Shown one piece after another: positions 1 through 5,061 of a DNA stretch of 5,061 bases (its first letter is position 1; each line of letters starts with the position of its first letter). Origin of the DNA: Deltaproteobacteria bacterium (GTDB taxonomy: Bacteria > Desulfobacterota > JADFXK01); the NCBI GenBank assembly GCA_015233285.1, contig JADFYA010000203.1, positions 1 to 5,061 on the forward strand, written 5' to 3'. A program made the translations under genes and the position numbers. The notes beneath the pieces were generated by a model, which did not search any database, was not told the DNA's origin, and was given only the letters and a program-made list of their open reading frames with translations.

Positions 1-545
1 CCCCGACAATAAAGACACCCCTGATCTAGACTAAAGACGAAAGACCGGGATGGTTCCAGCTTGCGCCCGCACAAACGGCAAGAGGCGATGTCCGGGCAAA
101 ACCCGGCCACGTCCAGACTTCGCAACTGAAACATGATCAACGTCTTGTTCAGGTCGGCACAGTCTTCCACCGCGGTCAGGGCCTCTAACAACAGCCCGTA
201 ACTCTTCCGGCAGGAGTCTCCTTCCACCGTCATGGCCTCGGTTAGCTCCAACATGAAGCTGGCCACCGTCACTTTATGGTAGTCACACTGTATCTCGGAA
301 AAAGTTCCGGCCACGTCAAATCCATCCAGCCTGTAGAGATTGTCTGACCTTTTCCCTGGGGCCAGTTGCATCGAACCATGATACAAGATATTCAGGCCCC
401 CGGGGAAACGCTTCTTGCTCCGCTTCTCCCCTTTGGCAATAGCCGGAATCTTGCCCATAACCGGGGTCAGGATGGTCAGAATCAAATCCGATTCCCCATA
501 AAGAACAGATCTGATGATAATGCCATCAGTCTTGAATTGATTCAA
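1..545 (-). CDS. recO: DNA repair protein RecO, N-terminal part (runs off the left edge)
   Basis: RecO is the cytoplasmic mediator that, with RecR, loads RecA onto SSB-coated single-stranded DNA in the RecF pathway. The reverse strand is open for 181 codons to the window edge; full RecO proteins are about 240-270 residues, so the C-terminus is missing. The N-terminal OB-fold is recognisable: TDGIIIRSVLYGESDLILT (residues 6-24), then the typical GKIPAIAKGEKRSKKRFPG (31-49). After a helical middle, residues 139-181 carry the family's four-cysteine zinc-finger pattern, CRLC (C156, C159) and CLYC (C177, C180); E. coli RecO lacks it but others, such as Deinococcus, have it. The start is TTG at 545: an in-frame TAA lies at 609-611, no ATG or GTG lies between, the first in-frame ATG (residue 30) would remove the OB-fold core, and an AGGA sits 8 bases upstream. 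The gene is divergent from usp. The family call is by reading, without a search, but is strong. Confidence 0.93.
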   Translation of the reverse strand, partial: MNQFKTDGIIIRSVLYGESDLILTILTPVMGKIPAIAKGEKRSKKRFPGGLNILYHGSMQLAPGKRSDNLYRLDGFDVAGTFSEIQCDYHKVTVASFMLELTEAMTVEGDSCRKSYGLLLEALTAVEDCADLNKTLIMFQLRSLDVAGFCPDIASCRLCGRKLEPSRSFVFSLDQGCLYCR

Positions 546-553
546 CAGTATTG

Positions 554-557
554 TCCT
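554..557 (-). promoter_or_regulatory. Ribosome binding site supporting the TTG start of recO
   Basis: On the minus strand an AGGA stands 8 bases before the TTG at 545. It is the only purine-rich match close to a usable initiation codon between the in-frame TAA at 609-611 and the conserved RecO N-terminus, so it decides the start. It is a short match, hence moderate confidence. Confidence 0.5.
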
Positions 558-659
558 GGTGGCGAGTTTTCGGCAAGACCTTCTCTCGACGGTAACTCCG
601 TCGCGGCCTTAAAAAAATGATTCCCCCTCCGGCTCGTAAAGAAAATTAACGATGCGGGC

Positions 660-669
660 ATACCGGTAT
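660..669. repeat. 10-bp perfect palindrome ATACCGGTAT
   Basis: The sequence ATACCGGTAT equals its own reverse complement. It lies in the recO-usp divergent intergenic region, overlapping the possible recO -10 element. A palindrome in this place could be an operator half-pair for a dimeric regulator, but 10 bp also occurs by chance and no second copy was found in the window. Confidence 0.3.
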
Positions 670-695
670 CTACCCCAGAACCAAAAATAACGCAA
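667..695 (-). promoter_or_regulatory. Possible sigma-70 promoter of recO
   Basis: Reading the minus strand, TTGCGT (690-695) and TAGATA (667-672) are separated by exactly 17 bases in an AT-rich stretch. Each hexamer matches only about half of the consensus, so the call rests mainly on spacing and position. It would give a leader of roughly 115 bases before the recO TTG. Its -10 region overlaps the palindrome at 660-669. This is inference only. Confidence 0.25.
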
Positions 696-826
696 AGAAA
701 AAAATCTGTCCGATGCCGGGACAAATAGTGGTGTCAATTCAGGTGGAAACTCTTGTGACATCGATCCCGGAAAGGGCCCTGACACTAAAAAATACGTCAT
801 CAATACTCGCCGGAGGAGAAACTTTG

Positions 827-856
827 TTGACCAATCTCATTCAATTCTGGTAATAA
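827..856 (+). promoter_or_regulatory. Possible sigma-70 promoter of the usp gene
   Basis: TTGACC (827-832) and TAATAA (851-856) are separated by 18 bases. The -35 matches the consensus at five of six positions and the -10 at four of six. A start of transcription near 863 would leave a leader of about 260 bases before the usp ATG, which is long and contains the hairpin at 944-969. No better hexamer pair was found closer to the gene, and no sigma-54 GG/GC pattern fits. Confidence 0.35.
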
Positions 857-943
857 TACTGGCAATCGCCGGATATAACAATCGTAAGCAATCAGCCTCA
901 GCGGTCGGCTTTCACCTAATAACAAGATGTTAGGAGATTCTCT

Positions 944-969
944 TCCTGGCCGGGAGCGTCGGACCAGGA
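944..969 (+). other. Stable hairpin in the presumed usp leader
   Basis: TCCTGG (944-949) pairs with CCAGGA (964-969), and inside it CCG (950-952) pairs with CGG (960-962), leaving one bulged A at 963 and a 7-base loop. The result is a 9-bp stem with a single bulge. No T-tract follows, so it does not look like an intrinsic terminator. It lies about 160 bases upstream of the usp start and could act in the leader RNA or be incidental. Confidence 0.4.
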
Positions 970-1110
970 CGACTAACTAACGGTTGTTACTTTATTTGCC
1001 GGCTGATGAAAGGTCACCGACCACCCTTTGCAAACAATCTGACGAGAATCAACCAGGAGCTACTGGCCGGCTGCGGGGATAACACCCGTACGGCAAAAAT
1101 ATCTCTTAAC

Positions 1111-1118
1111 AGGAGGAG
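1111..1118 (+). promoter_or_regulatory. Strong Shine-Dalgarno sequence of the usp gene
   Basis: AGGAGGAG ends 8 bases before the ATG at 1127. It is the best ribosome binding site in the window and fixes the usp start. It suggests efficient translation, which fits the abundance of many stress proteins. Confidence 0.8.
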
Positions 1119-1126
1119 TATTAACT

Positions 1127-2080
1127 ATGGATCAGAGGAATATATTGGTGGCCGTCGACGGCTCGGAGCAGTCCTTTGAGATCGTTCGTTATGTCGGGCA
1201 ATTGCTGCCATCCGGACGGACGAAGTTTACTATCCTGCACATCCAGGATCAGATCCCCGAAAGCTATTGGGATTTGGAAGATAACCCCAAGGTCCATAAC
1301 AAAGTGGTCGGGATTCGTATCTGGGAATCACATCAAACCAAAATGATGGAGGATTTCATGGAGAAGGCGCGACAGAGCTTAAAGGACATGGGGCACCCGG
1401 GAGACGCTGTCTCGACCCAAATTAGAAAACGACAGGTCGGGGTGGCCAGGGATATCGTCGCGGAAGTCAAGAATGGGTATCAAGCCCTGGTCGTGGGGCG
1501 GCAAGGACTCAGTAAACTAAAAGATTTGATCATGGGCAGTATCGCCAACAAGCTGGTCAACCGGCTGGTCAATGTCCCGCTGTGGGTCGTTGGCGGAGCT
1601 CCGTCCCCAGAAAAAATCTTGGTAACCACCGGCGGGTCCGAGAGAATCATGCGCAATTTTAATTACGTCATCGACATTTTCGGGGCGAAACACCCTGACA
1701 TCCTGGTCTTCCACGCCATCCGGGGATTGAAATCATTTAATTCCTACACCGGACCATCCCTGGGCACCGAGGATGCCGACTGGTTGAAAGATGTCAATGC
1801 CGAATTCCTAAAATCCAAGACGGAAATCGAGGCCGCCGTCCAAAAAGGAATCCTGGATATGGAATCCCGAGGGGCCGACAAGACCAGAATCAAAACAAAA
1901 ATCGTCTTGGAAGTGCAAAGCCGGGCTGAGGCCATCGTCGATGAGGCCAAAAACAACGGCTACGGGACCATTGTCACCGGGCGAAAGAGTCTGTCTAAGT
2001 TGGAAGAATTGTTTGTTGGTCGGGTGAGCAGCAAGATTATTCAGATGGCTAAGGAACAAGCCGTTTGGGTCGTCAATTGA
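1127..2080 (+). CDS. Tandem-domain universal stress protein (UspA family)
   Basis: This is a cytoplasmic universal stress protein of 317 residues, twice the single-domain length, made of two Usp folds. Domain 1 (about 1-157) begins with NILVAVDGS, whose D11 is the usual nucleotide-contacting acid, and holds the complete ATP-binding pattern G-x2-G-x9-G-S (G124, G127, G137, S138) just before the last strand LWVVGG. Domain 2 (about 161-317) has the same order of elements, but its first strand reads KILVTTGGS, with threonine in place of the acid, and its loop is G285-x2-S288-x9-G298-R299, so two of the key positions are altered. Domain 1 probably binds ATP while domain 2 is structural or binds something else. 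Such proteins help cells survive starvation, oxidative or energy stress, by unknown targets. The gene stands alone, with its own strong ribosome binding site, a long leader and hairpins after the stop. The family call is firm; the physiological role is not visible. Confidence 0.93.
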   Translation: MDQRNILVAVDGSEQSFEIVRYVGQLLPSGRTKFTILHIQDQIPESYWDLEDNPKVHNKVVGIRIWESHQTKMMEDFMEKARQSLKDMGHPGDAVSTQIRKRQVGVARDIVAEVKNGYQALVVGRQGLSKLKDLIMGSIANKLVNRLVNVPLWVVGGAPSPEKILVTTGGSERIMRNFNYVIDIFGAKHPDILVFHAIRGLKSFNSYTGPSLGTEDADWLKDVNAEFLKSKTEIEAAVQKGILDMESRGADKTRIKTKIVLEVQSRAEAIVDEAKNNGYGTIVTGRKSLSKLEELFVGRVSSKIIQMAKEQAVWVVN

Positions 2081-2092
2081 TCTGACTTTCCG

Positions 2093-2119
2093 GCGCCGGT
2101 GACCTTGAGTTGCCGGCGC
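2093..2119 (+). terminator. Possible terminator hairpin just after the usp stop
   Basis: GCGCCGG (2093-2099) pairs with CCGGCGC (2113-2119) in a perfect 7-bp GC-rich stem around a 13-base loop, beginning 13 bases after the usp TGA. The following bases, TTCAACTTT, are only weakly T-rich, so termination may be inefficient or the hairpin may serve to protect the 3' end of the mRNA. Confidence 0.4.
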
Positions 2120-2190
2120 TTCAACTTTGGGCCGGATCAGACCCTGCTTCGCCCGGCTGAACCGGAATCGCTTTTAAGCCGGGAACACCA

Positions 2191-2208
2191 CCGCCGGATA
2201 ATCGGCGG
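2191..2208 (+). terminator. Second GC-rich hairpin followed at a distance by a T-tract
   Basis: CCGCCG (2191-2196) and CGGCGG (2203-2208) form a perfect 6-bp stem with loop GATAAT. A T-rich tract, TTTTTATTTTT, starts about 12 bases later at 2221. The gap is larger than in a classical intrinsic terminator, so the call is tentative. Together with the hairpin at 2093-2119 it makes separation of usp from the kinase gene likely. Confidence 0.35.
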
Positions 2209-2374
2209 GAGGCATTAGAATTTTTATTTTTCACCTGATTACATACAAAAACGATAAATAAAATATGGTACCGTAGATTTCGCCGTCGTCAGAATCTAGG
2301 TGAAGAGACGCCGCCTTTAAAAAAACGGTGACTGGTCGTCGCCGGAGGGACTGCTTTCTCAAAAGGGACCGGGA
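2209..2374 (+). promoter_or_regulatory. AT-rich upstream region of the kinase gene, probable promoter area
   Basis: Positions 2219-2266 are strikingly AT-rich compared with their surroundings. TAAAAT at 2259-2264 matches five of six bases of a -10 hexamer, but no good -35 is found 16-18 bases upstream (TGATTA at best). Transcription from here would leave a leader of about 100 bases. An AGGG at 2364-2367 lies 7 bases before the kinase ATG. The exact promoter cannot be fixed by reading. Confidence 0.25.
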
Positions 2375-3670
2375 ATGACCGTCACAGGAAAACACATCTC
2401 CGTTCAATTCAACAAATCAGCACTACGGGAGAGAAATAAAGAATTAGCCGTTCTGCTGGAGATGAGTAATTTCCTGTCCGGCACCTCCAGCCGGAAAGAA
2501 CTCCTTGAAGGGGCCTTATCTCTGGTCATGGCCAACTTCGAATACCACGCGGGCAGGATCTACCTCAAGGAGGAAAACCTGGAATACCTGCGGCTGGCTG
2601 CTTATCAGGGGCTGGAACCCTTGGGGCTGGAGAGAGTCAGAATCGGCGAAGGATTTACCGGTAAATCGGCCGAAACCAAATCTTTTCTGGCCCAGCCGGT
2701 GACGGACCTGGAAAATAAGGCCAGAGCCAGGCTGTTACAAAGCAAAGGATTTCTGGTCGTGGTCTGTGTCCCGATGATTGTTGGGGAAGAAGTCGTCGGG
2801 GTAATGAACCTGACCTCGAAGCAGGTGGTGAGTCTTGATCAAAACCAGATTGACTTGCTGATTACGCTGGCTAACACCATTGCCATTAATTCTGACCGGC
2901 TCAGCCTTTACGAGGACCTCCAAAAAAAAATCCAAGAACTGGAGGAGAAGAACGCCACCCTCAAATTCTTTTCCTATTCTGTTTCCCACGATCTCAAAAA
3001 TCCGGCCATATCCATCCATGGCCTGACCAGCCGGTTGAACCGGCTTTATAAGTCGCAACTTGATGACAAAGGGCAAACATACTGCAATCTAATCTTATCC
3101 CTGTCTGAACAAATAATTGCCCTGTTAGACGAGATGAACGCCTACATCAAGGCCAAAGAATCCCCTATGGCTGTCGAGAAAGTGGATACTAAAGATATTA
3201 TCGAGCTGGTAAGAGGGGAGTTCGCCCCGGCACTGGAACAACGAGGCATTAAGCTAACCGTGTCCGACCTTCTCCCCAGGATTTCAGCCGATAAACTATC
3301 TCTCACCCGTATTTTCAGAAATCTCGTGGATAACTCTATAAAATACGGCGGCGCATGTCTCACCGAAATTCAAATCACGTACCAGGAAGACCACAATTAC
3401 CATATGTTTTCAGTCATCGATAATGGAGTGGGCATTTCCGCCGCGGCCCAGGAAAAAATCTGCGAACCTTTCCAGCGTGACGAAACCTCGAGAGGCATTG
3501 ATGGAATCGGATTGGGGCTGGCCATTGTTAAGGAATTGACCCGACGACACGGCGGTACCGTCGCTGTCGACTCGAAACCGGGAAAAGGGGTGAGCTTTTC
3601 CATCACCATTTCCAAATCAATCCAAAACTCCGCGTCAATTCACCCTGTTGACGCTATCTTAACGGTATAA
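2375..3670 (+). CDS. Soluble GAF-domain sensor histidine kinase
   Basis: This is a 431-residue two-component sensor kinase. It has no signal peptide or membrane segment, so it should sense a cytoplasmic signal. Order of parts: short helical N-terminus (about 10-32); GAF domain (about 35-175), with the typical VPMIVGEEVVGVMNL at 132-146; a helical linker (176-197); dimerisation and phospho-acceptor domain with H-box SVSHDLKNP around H205; then the ATP-binding domain with N-box NLVDN (316-320), G1 box DNGVGI (349-354), F-box EPFQR (364-368) and G2 box GIGLGL (377-382). All catalytic boxes are intact, so it should autophosphorylate. The ligand of the GAF domain cannot be told. No response regulator or receiver domain lies in the window, so its partner is elsewhere or outside the edges. 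The start ATG follows AGGG at 7 bases. The stop is 3 bases before the TauE/SafE gene, which suggests co-translation and perhaps a functional link. Confidence 0.95.
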   Translation: MTVTGKHISVQFNKSALRERNKELAVLLEMSNFLSGTSSRKELLEGALSLVMANFEYHAGRIYLKEENLEYLRLAAYQGLEPLGLERVRIGEGFTGKSAETKSFLAQPVTDLENKARARLLQSKGFLVVVCVPMIVGEEVVGVMNLTSKQVVSLDQNQIDLLITLANTIAINSDRLSLYEDLQKKIQELEEKNATLKFFSYSVSHDLKNPAISIHGLTSRLNRLYKSQLDDKGQTYCNLILSLSEQIIALLDEMNAYIKAKESPMAVEKVDTKDIIELVRGEFAPALEQRGIKLTVSDLLPRISADKLSLTRIFRNLVDNSIKYGGACLTEIQITYQEDHNYHMFSVIDNGVGISAAAQEKICEPFQRDETSRGIDGIGLGLAIVKELTRRHGGTVAVDSKPGKGVSFSITISKSIQNSASIHPVDAILTV

Positions 3671-3673
3671 CTT

Positions 3674-4465
3674 ATGTTCTGGATAGGCTATATAATCATC
3701 GGAGCCGTGGCCGGCGTACTGGCCGGGTTACTTGGTGTGGGTGGAGGTCTGGTCATCGTTCCTGCCTTGACTTTCATTCTGACCGCCCAGCACCTACCGC
3801 CCAATCACATCATGCAACTGGCCCTGGGTACGTCCCTGGCCACCATCATGTTTACTTCTATTTCAAGTCTTAAATCCCATCACGAGCACGGTGCGGTGAA
3901 CTGGTTGGTGGTCCGGACCATTACTCCGGGCATACTGACCGGGACATTCCTGGGGGCCTGGGTGGCGGCTCAATTGCCCACCGGTTTCCTCAAAGGATTT
4001 TTTATCGTTTTCATATATTATGTGGCCGTTCAGATGCTCTTGAACATCAAGCCCAAGCCCACCCGTACATTACCGGGAAAGGCCGGCATGTTTGGTGTCG
4101 GAAACGTCATCGGCGTGGTCTCGAGTCTGGTCGGAATCGGCGGCGGAAGCTTATCCGTGCCCTTCATGGCCTGGTGTAACATCCCCGTCCACCATGCCAT
4201 CGGCACTTCCGCAGCCATCGGTTTTCCCATTGCCCTGGCCGGGACGGCGGGATACATAACCAGCGGCCTGGTGGTACATGATCTGCCATCCGGAAGTCTG
4301 GGCTTCATCTACCTCCCGGCCCTGGCCGGTATCGCGGTAGTCAGCATTCTCACCGCCCCGCTGGGAGCCAGGCTGGCCCATCGCTTGCCGGTGTCCATGT
4401 TAAAAAAGATATTTGCCTTTTTTTTAATCGGAATAGGCACTAAAATGCTCACCGGAATGTTTTGA
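3674..4465 (+). CDS. TauE/SafE family anion exporter / permease (DUF81-type)
   Basis: This 263-residue, very hydrophobic inner-membrane protein has about eight transmembrane segments and the internal duplication of the TauE/SafE family. The first half carries GLLGVGGGLVIVP (18-30) followed by ALGTSLATIMFTS (50-62); the second half repeats it as SLVGIGGGSLSVP (151-163) and AIGTSAAIGFPIA (175-187). Family members move small anions such as sulfite, sulfoacetate, sulfonates or other organic acids, usually outward; the substrate here cannot be read from the sequence. Length is normal for the family. The start ATG lies 3 bases after the kinase stop and has no clear Shine-Dalgarno sequence, so translation probably depends on ribosomes arriving from the kinase gene. 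The context suggests that the kinase and transporter are made together, but there is no sulfur gene in the window to support a sulfite substrate. Confidence 0.93.
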   Translation: MFWIGYIIIGAVAGVLAGLLGVGGGLVIVPALTFILTAQHLPPNHIMQLALGTSLATIMFTSISSLKSHHEHGAVNWLVVRTITPGILTGTFLGAWVAAQLPTGFLKGFFIVFIYYVAVQMLLNIKPKPTRTLPGKAGMFGVGNVIGVVSSLVGIGGGSLSVPFMAWCNIPVHHAIGTSAAIGFPIALAGTAGYITSGLVVHDLPSGSLGFIYLPALAGIAVVSILTAPLGARLAHRLPVSMLKKIFAFFLIGIGTKMLTGMF

Positions 4466-4504
4466 CACGCGCTGCGTTCCGGCATTTGAGAAAAAAGATA
4501 CTGC

Positions 4505-4539
4505 AGAGGCCGTAGCCGCTCCCTTGCGGCCGAGGCTCT
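4505..4539 (+). terminator. Imperfect hairpin between the transporter and the small membrane protein
   Basis: AGAG plus CC at the left (4505-4511) pairs with GG and CTCT at the right (up to 4539), and an inner GCCGC / GCGGC stem closes a loop TCCCTT, with mismatches between the two parts. Only three T residues follow, so full termination is doubtful. It may be a weak terminator, an attenuator or an mRNA-processing structure within the operon. Confidence 0.35.
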
Positions 4540-4561
4540 TTCAACAGTCAACAGGATAGCC

Positions 4562-4912
4562 ATGATGGGATACTTAATTCTGGGCCTTTTGATTCATACA
4601 ACCTGTCCAATCTTGATGATTTGGAGTATCAACACCCTGTTTCAATGTGGTATCCCGTACGGTTTCAAAACCTGGTTGGCCGGATTGCTCATCTTGTTAA
4701 TCATCAGGTTTTATACTAAAAAAATGGTGACGTCTCATGATATCCTTAATGCCTTCCGTGAATACACCGAGGAAGTCGAGGAAAAAGACGAACCGGAAGA
4801 AGACGAGAAAGAAACATATTTTAACCCGTATCAGCAGAAAAGACTTGAACAATTGGCGAACCGCCGACCCCGGAGCAGGCGGAAAAAGGGCCAAAAGCCG
4901 GACGCAGAATGA
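4562..4912 (+). CDS. Small membrane protein of unknown function with charged C-terminal tail
   Basis: I do not recognise this 116-residue protein. Two hydrophobic segments, about 3-21 and 37-50, are joined by a short loop and suggest a membrane hairpin. The rest is soluble and very charged: an acidic run at about 68-84 (EEVEEKDEPEEDEKE), an aromatic YFNPYQQ patch (86-92), and a basic run at 93-112 ending RRPRSRRKKGQK. Basic residues after the second segment (KK at 53-54) favour a cytoplasmic tail. An AGGA at 4553-4556 stands 5 bases before the ATG at 4562 and 8 before a second ATG at 4565; either could be used. Codon use resembles the neighbours. It lies 96 bases after the transporter and its stop is 20 bases before bioA, so it is probably in the same transcript. 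The conserved-looking layout and good ribosome binding site make it a likely real gene, but no function can be assigned. Confidence 0.75.
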   Translation: MMGYLILGLLIHTTCPILMIWSINTLFQCGIPYGFKTWLAGLLILLIIRFYTKKMVTSHDILNAFREYTEEVEEKDEPEEDEKETYFNPYQQKRLEQLANRRPRSRRKKGQKPDAE

Positions 4913-4921
4913 ATACTCATG

Positions 4922-4928
4922 AAGGTGG
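4922..4928 (+). promoter_or_regulatory. Ribosome binding site deciding the bioA start
   Basis: AAGGTGG lies shortly before the ATG at 4933, with its AAGG part 7 bases away. The alternative in-frame ATG at 4909, which overlaps the upstream stop as ATGA, has no Shine-Dalgarno sequence in front of it. This favours 4933. Confidence 0.5.
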
Positions 4929-4932
4929 AGAC

Positions 4933-5061
4933 ATGACGGACACCGCAGAACTAAGAAGACTGGACCTGGCCCATTTGTGGCACCCATTCACTCAAATGAA
5001 ACTTTGGCCGGATGAGCCGCCATTGATCATTGACCGGGCCGAAGGGACCTGGTTGATCGAC
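4933..5061 (+). CDS. bioA: Adenosylmethionine-8-amino-7-oxononanoate aminotransferase, N-terminal part (runs off the right edge)
   Basis: BioA is a cytoplasmic PLP-dependent aminotransferase that converts 8-amino-7-oxononanoate (KAPA) to 7,8-diaminononanoate (DAPA) in biotin synthesis, normally with S-adenosylmethionine as amino donor. Only the first 43 codons are in the window; the whole enzyme is about 430-450 residues. The signature seen is HLWHPFTQM (14-22), followed by PPLIIDRAEGTWLID (29-43), which matches the start of BioA and contains the tryptophan-histidine-proline segment typical of it. Other class-III aminotransferases share the fold but rarely this motif. The start at 4933 has an AAGGTGG ahead; an ATG at 4909 in the same frame would add eight residues and overlap the preceding stop. 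The gene follows the small membrane protein closely. No BirA-type operator is evident upstream. Confidence 0.85.
   Translation, partial: MTDTAELRRLDLAHLWHPFTQMKLWPDEPPLIIDRAEGTWLID

Larger units (their letters stand above)
546..1126. other. Divergent recO-usp intergenic region, no convincing gene
   Basis: This 581-bp stretch separates two divergent genes. Short open frames exist on the minus strand (609-803 and 542-724), but both begin at TTG without a good Shine-Dalgarno sequence, resemble no known protein, and the second runs into recO in another frame. What can be seen: a possible recO promoter (667-695), a palindrome (660-669), a possible usp promoter (827-856), a nine-codon frame behind a GGAGGAG at 824-853, and a hairpin at 944-969. 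I recognise no tRNA, riboswitch class or mobile element remnant. Confidence 0.6.

Noticed and set aside
366..620. 84-codon plus-strand frame
   Set aside because: It lies antisense to the clearly recognisable RecO N-terminus and has no family resemblance or ribosome binding site.
609..803. 64-codon minus-strand frame ending in a TAA that is in frame with recO
   Set aside because: It starts at TTG without a Shine-Dalgarno sequence, shows no resemblance to RecO, and RecO is already complete at its N-terminus, so it is neither an extension nor a broken recO part.
995..1060. Riboswitch-like segment with GATGAAAGG and GCAAAC
   Set aside because: Isolated short words recall fluoride or c-di-GMP riboswitches, but the conserved cores and paired stems are not present.
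1052..1078. Possible sigma-54 promoter in the GG-rich stretch before usp
   Set aside because: The GG dinucleotide has no GC at the required distance and the -12 element TTGC is missing.
4909..4935. Earlier bioA start at 4909 overlapping the upstream stop
   Set aside because: Possible by ATGA coupling but without a ribosome binding site; the ATG at 4933 has one and gives a normal BioA N-terminus.
4697..4987. 96-codon minus-strand frame
   Set aside because: It is antisense to the small membrane protein and bioA; its composition is the mirror of the charged codons on the other strand.

Overview
The window is ordinary chromosomal DNA of moderate GC content. It looks like a free-living Gram-negative bacterium, most probably of the Desulfobacterota (Deltaproteobacteria) type. 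That guess rests on the style of the tandem universal stress protein, the soluble GAF histidine kinase and the mixture of housekeeping genes; no marker in the window proves it.

Layout, left to right. (1) Positions 1-545, minus strand: the N-terminal 181 codons of recO, a recombination mediator gene, running off the left edge. It starts at a TTG codon. (2) Positions 546-1126: a 581-bp divergent intergenic region with no convincing gene. It holds a possible promoter for each flanking gene, a 10-bp palindrome and a strong hairpin in what would be the leader of the next gene. (3) Positions 1127-2080, plus: a double-domain universal stress protein (UspA family). Its first half keeps the ATP-binding loop and its second half has lost it. 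(4) Positions 2081-2374: intergenic, with two GC-rich hairpins and an AT-rich tract. (5) Positions 2375-3670, plus: a cytoplasmic GAF-HisKA-HATPase sensor histidine kinase. (6) Positions 3674-4465, plus: a TauE/SafE-type membrane transporter only 3 bases after the kinase. (7) Positions 4562-4912, plus: a small membrane protein of unknown function with a strongly charged tail. (8) Position 4933 to the right edge, plus: the start of bioA, the biotin-synthesis aminotransferase.

How they fit together: genes 5 to 8 lie on one strand with short gaps and could form one transcript, the kinase and transporter being the tightest pair. No response regulator is present, so the kinase is an orphan within this window. 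The usp gene seems to be its own transcription unit, divergent from recO. I found no mobile element, CRISPR array, tRNA, rRNA or obvious novel defence system. The points most worth a second look are the kinase-transporter pair, the decayed nucleotide site in the second Usp half, the structured usp leader, and the charge-segregated membrane protein abutting bioA.
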